Shown: positions 49,733 to 53,344 of the stretch, one piece after another
Layout of the letters: every line of letters starts with the position of its first letter
Position numbering within the stretch: position 1 is the stretch's first letter
Origin: Lachnospiraceae bacterium
GTDB lineage: Bacteria; Bacillota; Clostridia; Lachnospirales; Lachnospiraceae
Direction of reading: 5' to 3'
DNA length: 53,344 nucleotides
NCBI GenBank assembly: GCA_024696005.1
Contig: JAILHF010000040.1
Coordinates: forward strand, 1 to 53,344
Notes under the pieces: generated by a model
What the model was told of the DNA's origin: nothing
Seen by the model: only the letters and a program-made list of their open reading frames with translations
The model's database searches: none
Made by a program: the position numbers and the translations under genes

Positions 49733-50380
49733 ATGGCCGAGATCTACATGGCATCGACGAAGCTGCTGGAGGATGCAAAGAACGCCCGGGAGGCGCTGGA
49801 CGGCGTGGATCCGCTACGCCGGGAACAGGCGGGACGGGTTGCGGACGTGCGCAAGCGTGCGCAGATCCTTACGGCCGGGCTTTTGCTGCAGCACGGAGCC
49901 AGGGAGCATCTGGGAGATTCCGCACCGGAGGGGATCTACCGAGTGGAAAAGAACGGGGAGGGGCAGCCCTTCTTTCCGGATCTTCCCGAAGTGCATTTTT
50001 CCCTGTCCCATTCCGGAGACATGGCACTGGTTGCGGTTTCGGATGTGAAGGTAGGCGCGGACATCCAGGAATGGCGTGAATTGAAAGCTGATATCGCGGG
50101 ACGTTTCTTTCATCCCGCGGAGAAGGAATATCTGGAAAAGCTGGCGGTCGCGGAGTCGGAGAAGGATTTCTTCGCCCTCTGGTGCCTGAAGGAGAGCTAC
50201 ATCAAGTTTGCGGGCGGGAAGCCCCTGCTTTCGATCGATGAGCTGGACTTTACCCCTGTTCTGGAGGGAGGCTTTGCCGTCTTCGAGTTTACGGAGAACA
50301 ACAGCAGGATCCGCGCGGAGCTGCTGGAGGCTCCTCACGGATATTCCGCGGCGGTGATCGAGGAGATCACGCCGGTTTAA
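49733..50380 (+). CDS. 4'-phosphopantetheinyl transferase (Sfp/AcpT type)
   Basis: 215 residues. Motifs VHFSLSHSGDMALVAVSD, VGADIQEW (magnesium-binding Asp) and FFALWCLKESYIKFAGGK are those of the Sfp superfamily, which moves phosphopantetheine from CoA to a serine of a carrier protein. It may serve fatty-acid ACP or a secondary-metabolite carrier; no synthase is in the window. GGAGGAAAGC precedes the ATG and it is 14 bp from hisS, so likely co-transcribed. Confidence 0.88.
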   Translation: MAEIYMASTKLLEDAKNAREALDGVDPLRREQAGRVADVRKRAQILTAGLLLQHGAREHLGDSAPEGIYRVEKNGEGQPFFPDLPEVHFSLSHSGDMALVAVSDVKVGADIQEWRELKADIAGRFFHPAEKEYLEKLAVAESEKDFFALWCLKESYIKFAGGKPLLSIDELDFTPVLEGGFAVFEFTENNSRIRAELLEAPHGYSAAVIEEITPV

Positions 50381-50406
50381 TACTTCCGATAAGGAGAAAA
50401 GTTGGC

Positions 50407-50736
50407 ATGATCGATAATATGATGACAAAGGTACAGGTGAATAACGAGATCGACCTTTGTGAAGTGGTTCCCGGAAAGAGCAAGAGAATGGAAGAGATCC
50501 GCCACCGGATCGAAGCGGCTCTGCAATATGCCAGGATCTCTTATTTCCTGCGCTGGCAGGAACCGGGGCTTTTTGCGCGCATTTTCCTCAGGGAGAAGCC
50601 GCGTCTGGTCTTTTGCATCAATGCGGCTCAGCAGGAGGATGCGCTCCAGGTATTTGAAGAATTGCAGCTGACCGAATCCGAGGTTCGCATGTTGGGTGTG
50701 AAGTCCAAAAATAAATATATTTATGCGGGACATTAA
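50407..50736 (+). CDS. Small protein of unknown function
   Basis: 109 residues with an AAGGAG site ten bases before the ATG. The middle is alternating helix and strand (RMEEIRHRIEAALQYARISY, then PRLVFCINAAQQEDAL); there is no signal peptide or membrane segment. I do not recognise a family. It follows the phosphopantetheinyl transferase by 26 bp and is probably the end of the hisS operon. The tRNA promoter begins four bases after its stop. Confidence 0.6.
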   Translation: MIDNMMTKVQVNNEIDLCEVVPGKSKRMEEIRHRIEAALQYARISYFLRWQEPGLFARIFLREKPRLVFCINAAQQEDALQVFEELQLTESEVRMLGVKSKNKYIYAGH

Positions 50737-50739
50737 CAC

Positions 50740-50768
50740 TTGACAGATTTCTGTTTCTTTGATAATAT
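50740..50768 (+). promoter_or_regulatory. Promoter of the tRNA pair
   Basis: TTGACA (50740-50745) and TAATAT (50763-50768) with a 17-bp spacer, 20 bp before tRNA-Thr. Confidence 0.9.
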
Positions 50769-50788
50769 TAGTTCTCGGTGACAGAAAT

Positions 50789-50861
50789 GCTGCCTTGGCG
50801 CAGCCGGTAGCGCGCATCCTTGGTAAGGATGAGGTCGGCAGTTCAAATCTGCTAGGCAGCT
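50789..50861 (+). tRNA. tRNA-Thr (anticodon GGT)
   Basis: A complete cloverleaf: acceptor GCTGCCT/AGGCAGC, anticodon stem CATCC/GGATG with loop TTGGTAA (anticodon GGT), and T arm GGCAG-TTCAAAT-CTGCT. CCA is not encoded. It is nine bases from the tRNA-Pro gene and shares its promoter. Confidence 0.96.
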
Positions 50862-50869
50862 TTTCACCT

Positions 50870-50944
50870 CGAGGTGTGGCTCAGTTTGGCTAGAGCACCG
50901 TGTTAGGGACGCGGGGGCCGCTGGTTCGAATCCAGTCACCTCGA
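50870..50944 (+). tRNA. tRNA-Pro (anticodon AGG)
   Basis: Acceptor CGAGGTG/CACCTCG with discriminator A, D stem GCTC/GAGC, anticodon stem CCGTG/CGCGG with loop TTAGGGA (anticodon AGG, G37), T arm GCTGG-TTCGAAT-CCAGT. C1-G72, A73 and G37 are normal for bacterial tRNA-Pro. The A34 anticodon is unusual for a bacterium, where TGG, GGG or CGG are expected. The 3' end overlaps the end of the recombinase gene by nine bases. Confidence 0.93.
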
Positions 50945-50950
50945 CTCTAC
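50936..50950. other. Probable attachment site (attL or attR) in the tRNA-Pro 3' end
   Basis: The stop codon of the serine recombinase gene lies inside the last nine bases of tRNA-Pro (TCACCTCGA). Integrase genes at the very end of an element, abutting a tRNA 3' end, mark the junction of host and element. The exact core cannot be set with only one end visible. Confidence 0.6.
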
Positions 50951-52447
50951 TGTGTCAATTCGAACACCGTTAAAAGCCCCGTTTTGCGGGGCTTTTAATG
51001 TGTCCGCCATATCCTTCGTGAGGGTGGCGGACTTGCCCGAGTAGTTTAAGCTGATCACGATCCGATCCGGATAGATATAAGCCTTCTGCAGGAAAGTCTC
51101 CACAAGCCGCTCTTTATACTTCGGATCGTTGGCGTCCCCGGATCTCATTTTCTCCAGGAAAAAGATAATATGATCCCGATCTAAGTTAGGACGGGCCAGA
51201 AGCTCCTCTGCCAGCTCACGCTCTGCCCCGATCCGCTGCTCCTCCAGTTCCTTCAATCTGGCCCTTGTCGTGGGCGTAGAGAGGCCTTCTTCAATAGCGG
51301 TGGCCATATTATTGAGTCTTCGCTCTATGTCCGTCAGGCGGGCTTCCAGGGCCGGTATACGGGTCCCTTTTTCTTCTTCCTTCTGGTACTCGATCACAGC
51401 GTCGGCCACTTCTTCGATAAAATTATCATCCAGGAGAAGCTTCACCAGCTCGTCCGTGATAAACTTCTCCAGCTCGTCCTTGTTTAGCCTGGGAGCGTCG
51501 CATTTATGCCCCCGCTTTCCCATACAGGCATAGTAATAGTACCTGCTGCCGTTCTGTGAGGTGGCATACTCTCCGACATAATTACAGCCACACGCTCCGC
51601 AGAAGAGCTTTGTGGATAGCAGATATGCGGCCTGCTTGGCTGCTGGTGCCTTTGCGCGGTGTTTCATGATAATCTGTACCTCCTCAAAGTCTGAACGGCT
51701 TACAAGAGCCGGTATGCCGTCCTCTATGCGTATGTCCTCATACTCATACACCCCGACATATTTCTCATTTTTCAAGATATACTCCACGGAGCTCATAGTG
51801 AACTTGCCGCCACGGTATGTCCGGTACCCGGAAGAGTTTAGCCAGGTCACGATATCCTTAGTGGCCGTACCGCTTAAGATCTCCGAAAAGATCCGCTTCA
51901 CGATCTCACCCTTAACCGGATCCACCGCATAGCGGCCGTCATCGCCTTTAATATACCCGAAGCAGGGGCTGGTCAGTACCTTACAGGCCAGGGCGTTCTC
52001 ATAGTACCCGCGCTTGACGTTCTGGGCCAAGTTTTCACTGTAGTACTCCGCGTAGCCCTCCATAACGGACTCCAGGATGATACCTTCCGGGCCATCCGGG
52101 ACGCTTTCCTTCGCATAGACCACCCGCACACCGTTCTTCTTAAGACGGTGCTTATATGTGGCACTGTCGTATCGGTTTCGGGCGAAGCGGTCGATCTTCC
52201 AGCAGATCACGACATCGAAGAGACACTTCTCACTGTCTTTGACCATGCGCTGGAAGTCCGGGCGCTTATCTGTCCGGCCGGTAAGAGCGTGGTCGGTGTA
52301 CTCTCCTACCACGATCATATTATTCCTTTTCGCATAGGCCCGGCACTCCCTGATCTGGCCCTCTATCGACTCCTCGCGCTGGCCGGAGGAGCTGTAGCGG
52401 GCATAGATCACGGCCTTTTCCGTTGGTTTGTTATCCGTTTTCTTCAT
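50936..52447 (-). CDS. Large serine recombinase (site-specific integrase)
   Basis: 503 residues. Resolvase domain with YARYSSSGQ (catalytic Ser19) and FDVVICWKIDRFARN; a recombinase domain from about 155 (GYYENALACKVLTSPCFGYI); a zinc-ribbon (FCGACGCNYVG then KRGHKCDA); and a coiled coil from about 365 (LEARLTDIERRLNNMATAIE). Large serine recombinases integrate and excise phages and conjugative elements. The last 20 codons run through a terminator hairpin and into the tRNA-Pro gene, so the C-terminus was probably defined by integration. Its start overlaps the repressor gene's end by 17 bases. Confidence 0.95.
   Translation of the reverse strand: MKKTDNKPTEKAVIYARYSSSGQREESIEGQIRECRAYAKRNNMIVVGEYTDHALTGRTDKRPDFQRMVKDSEKCLFDVVICWKIDRFARNRYDSATYKHRLKKNGVRVVYAKESVPDGPEGIILESVMEGYAEYYSENLAQNVKRGYYENALACKVLTSPCFGYIKGDDGRYAVDPVKGEIVKRIFSEILSGTATKDIVTWLNSSGYRTYRGGKFTMSSVEYILKNEKYVGVYEYEDIRIEDGIPALVSRSDFEEVQIIMKHRAKAPAAKQAAYLLSTKLFCGACGCNYVGEYATSQNGSRYYYYACMGKRGHKCDAPRLNKDELEKFITDELVKLLLDDNFIEEVADAVIEYQKEEEKGTRIPALEARLTDIERRLNNMATAIEEGLSTPTTRARLKELEEQRIGAERELAEELLARPNLDRDHIIFFLEKMRSGDANDPKYKERLVETFLQKAYIYPDRIVISLNYSGKSATLTKDMADTLKAPQNGAFNGVRIDTVESR
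50971..50997. terminator. Bidirectional terminator between tRNAs and integrase
   Basis: TAAAAGCCCCG-TTTTG-CGGGGCTTTTA gives an 11-bp stem with A- and T-rich flanks usable on both strands. It ends the tRNA transcript on the + strand but also lies within the last codons of the recombinase gene. Confidence 0.8.
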
Positions 52448-52880
52448 CCTTTACTCCCAGTATGGTCTTTATAGCTTTTTTCATGTTATCATCTGCTGCC
52501 CGGTATGCAAAAAGTACGTCCTGCTCATCTTCGGAGAGCAGGCTCAGGAGATCATGCTCTCTACGGGCGTCCTCCTCAGCTGCTTTTTTAGCCTTTACCC
52601 ACTCCTCAAAAGTACCTTCCCAGTCTTTTGGCATTACATACTCACCTTCTGTAGCTAAACGATCGTAGTCTTCCGGATCGTCCGTCCAGCCCATAAGGTA
52701 ATCCCAGGAACAGTGCAGCGCTTCGGCAAAGCGTTTTACCTTCGTAGTCGTGACATTATCTCCATAGGTCTCCGCTTTACTTATACTTGTTTTACCTGCG
52801 TAGCCCATTCTCTCAGCCAGTTCAGATTGAGAAAGTCCGAGCCGTTCTCTCTGTAGCCTTATTCTATCTCCTACGGTCAT
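52431..52880 (-). CDS. XRE-family repressor (CI-like) of the integrated element
   Basis: 149 residues. An XRE helix-turn-helix at 1-65 (RIRLQRERLGLSQSELAERM, KTSISKAETYGDNV) followed by an acidic helical region (EDEQDVLFAYRAADDNMKKA) as in many phage and ICE repressors of Firmicutes; no peptidase cleavage domain. GGGAGG lies eight bases upstream of the ATG. It is divergent from the small Cro-like gene and probably represses it through repeated AAGTGTAY sites. Its end overlaps the recombinase start, suggesting one transcript. Confidence 0.9.
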   Translation of the reverse strand: MTVGDRIRLQRERLGLSQSELAERMGYAGKTSISKAETYGDNVTTTKVKRFAEALHCSWDYLMGWTDDPEDYDRLATEGEYVMPKDWEGTFEEWVKAKKAAEEDARREHDLLSLLSEDEQDVLFAYRAADDNMKKAIKTILGVKDEENG

Positions 52881-52904
52881 CTGCTCAGCCTCCCTTCTGT
52901 AGCC

Positions 52905-52933
52905 ATATTATCACAGATACACTTTTTTTTCTA
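52905..52933 (-). promoter_or_regulatory. Promoter of the repressor gene
   Basis: On the minus strand TAGAAA (52928-52933) and TAATAT (52905-52910) are 17 bp apart. An operator-like AAGTGTATC (52916-52924) lies in the spacer. Confidence 0.5.
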
Positions 52934-52940
52934 CTTTTAC

Positions 52941-52969
52941 TTGACAAAATTGTTTAGTAGTCGTATGAT
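52941..52969 (+). promoter_or_regulatory. Promoter of the Cro-like gene
   Basis: TTGACA (52941-52946) and TATGAT (52964-52969) with a 17-bp spacer. AAGTGTACAC lies 18 bp downstream at 52987-52996. Confidence 0.88.
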
Positions 52970-53026
52970 GAACGAGGTTGACAAAGAAGTGTACACCAAA
53001 ATATAGAGGGAAGGAGGTTAAAGCTG

Positions 53027-53248
53027 ATGGCAAATACACTATATGTAGACACGGAGCTTCTGGACGAGGCTATCGAAAAGAGCGGGCTTAAGATAGACTA
53101 TCTTGTAAGCACGCTGGGTATCTCCCGGGCCGGGTTTTATCAGAAGCGTAACGGCGCTATACCTTTTAAGGCCGCGGAAGTGTTTACCCTCTGCTCTTTG
53201 CTTAACATCACCGATGATAAGCATAAAATTTTTTACCCTAAAGGTTGA
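53027..53248 (+). CDS. Small Cro-like/HTH DNA-binding protein
   Basis: 73 residues with a probable helix-turn-helix in the middle (KIDYLVSTLGISRAGFYQKR) and a short tail. It is divergent from the CI-like repressor and directly behind a strong promoter, the usual place of a Cro or early regulator. GAAGGAGG precedes the ATG. Base composition around it is more AT-rich than the host part. Assignment as Cro rests on position and size. Confidence 0.75.
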   Translation: MANTLYVDTELLDEAIEKSGLKIDYLVSTLGISRAGFYQKRNGAIPFKAAEVFTLCSLLNITDDKHKIFYPKG

Positions 53249-53262
53249 AAAATAAGTGTACG

Positions 53263-53316
53263 CTGGTACCCTACGGGCACCAGATTAGATTGAGCCTTGA
53301 CAGTCTCAATCTAATC
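53263..53316 (+). other. Two consecutive hairpins before the next gene of the element
   Basis: CTGGT-a-CCC-tac-GGG-c-ACCAG (53263-53283) is immediately followed by GATTAGATTGAG (53283-53294) pairing with CTCAATCTAATC (53305-53316), a perfect 12-bp stem with a 10-nt loop. No T-run follows. AGAAAGGAG at the window's end looks like the ribosome site of the next gene, so this is its leader. Confidence 0.6.
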
Positions 53317-53344
53317 AAAACACCTGACTAACCAAAGAAAGGAG

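Noticed and set aside
1-53344. CRISPR array, rRNA genes or complete insertion sequences
   Set aside because: No regularly spaced repeats, rRNA stretches or transposase genes were seen on either strand.

Overview
The window looks like chromosomal DNA of a Lachnospiraceae-type Clostridium (Firmicutes), probably a gut or rumen fibre degrader. The grounds are strong AGGAGG ribosome sites, TTGACA-17-TATAAT promoters, a CIRCE/HrcA heat-shock operator, a reverse rubrerythrin, several families common in that group (DUF3842, DUF362, DUF3021, LytTR, BspA-type LRR), and plant-glycan hydrolases (GH31, GH127). No species can be named from the sequence alone. Most genes lie on the + strand. All family assignments are from motifs read by eye; no search was run.

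Layout. 1-11.0 kb: the tail of an S66 peptidase, a REP-like inverted repeat, an S51 peptidase and a NodB-type deacetylase, then a glycan locus: a sugar epimerase-like TIM barrel, GH31, a nucleoside hydrolase-like protein, a divergent AraC regulator, GH127, and an unassigned glycosidase-like protein. No transporter is present. 11.1-13.6 kb: ABC ATPase, permease, LytTR regulator and DUF3021 protein, behind a hairpin that buries the first ribosome site. 13.6-18 kb: a RelA/SpoT-domain protein behind an attenuator-like leader, a large KaiC-like/PEP-synthase-N protein, and CIRCE-controlled Hsp20. 18-23.5 kb: esterase, a DHFR-GNAT fusion, a HAD-esterase fusion, DUF3842, an AEC transporter and an MBL hydrolase. 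23.6-25.1 kb (minus): ECF sigma and anti-sigma. 25.2-30.7 kb: LRR protein, Fe-S aldo/keto reductase with a large methyltransferase, and DUF362 ferredoxin-like protein. 30.7-36.5 kb: a YtrA-type GntR/ABC operon with a large palindromic operator, AlkD-like protein, a NUDIX-HAD fusion and aroA. 36.6-45.2 kb: a two-component system, a membrane acyltransferase divergent from a GH25 lysozyme, then pfkB, guanine deaminase-like, larE and a histidine phosphatase. 45.3-50.7 kb: an AAA ATPase, reverse rubrerythrin, hisS, a phosphopantetheinyl transferase and a small unknown gene. 50.8-53.3 kb: tRNA-Thr and tRNA-Pro, then the end of an integrated element (serine recombinase overlapping the tRNA-Pro 3' end, CI-like repressor, small Cro-like gene, operator-like repeats).

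The most intriguing unexplained structure is a roughly 215-bp dispersed element present twice (8989-9203 and 34848-35061). It has nearly palindromic ends, a long internal stem and invariant inner hairpins, and both copies end exactly 63 nt before the next start codon. It looks like a structured RNA or an RNA-like miniature mobile element. Other notable points are the RelA/SpoT plus degenerate KaiC/PEP-synthase pair behind a terminator leader, several domain fusions, a tRNA-Pro with an AGG anticodon, and the tRNA-targeted serine integrase.
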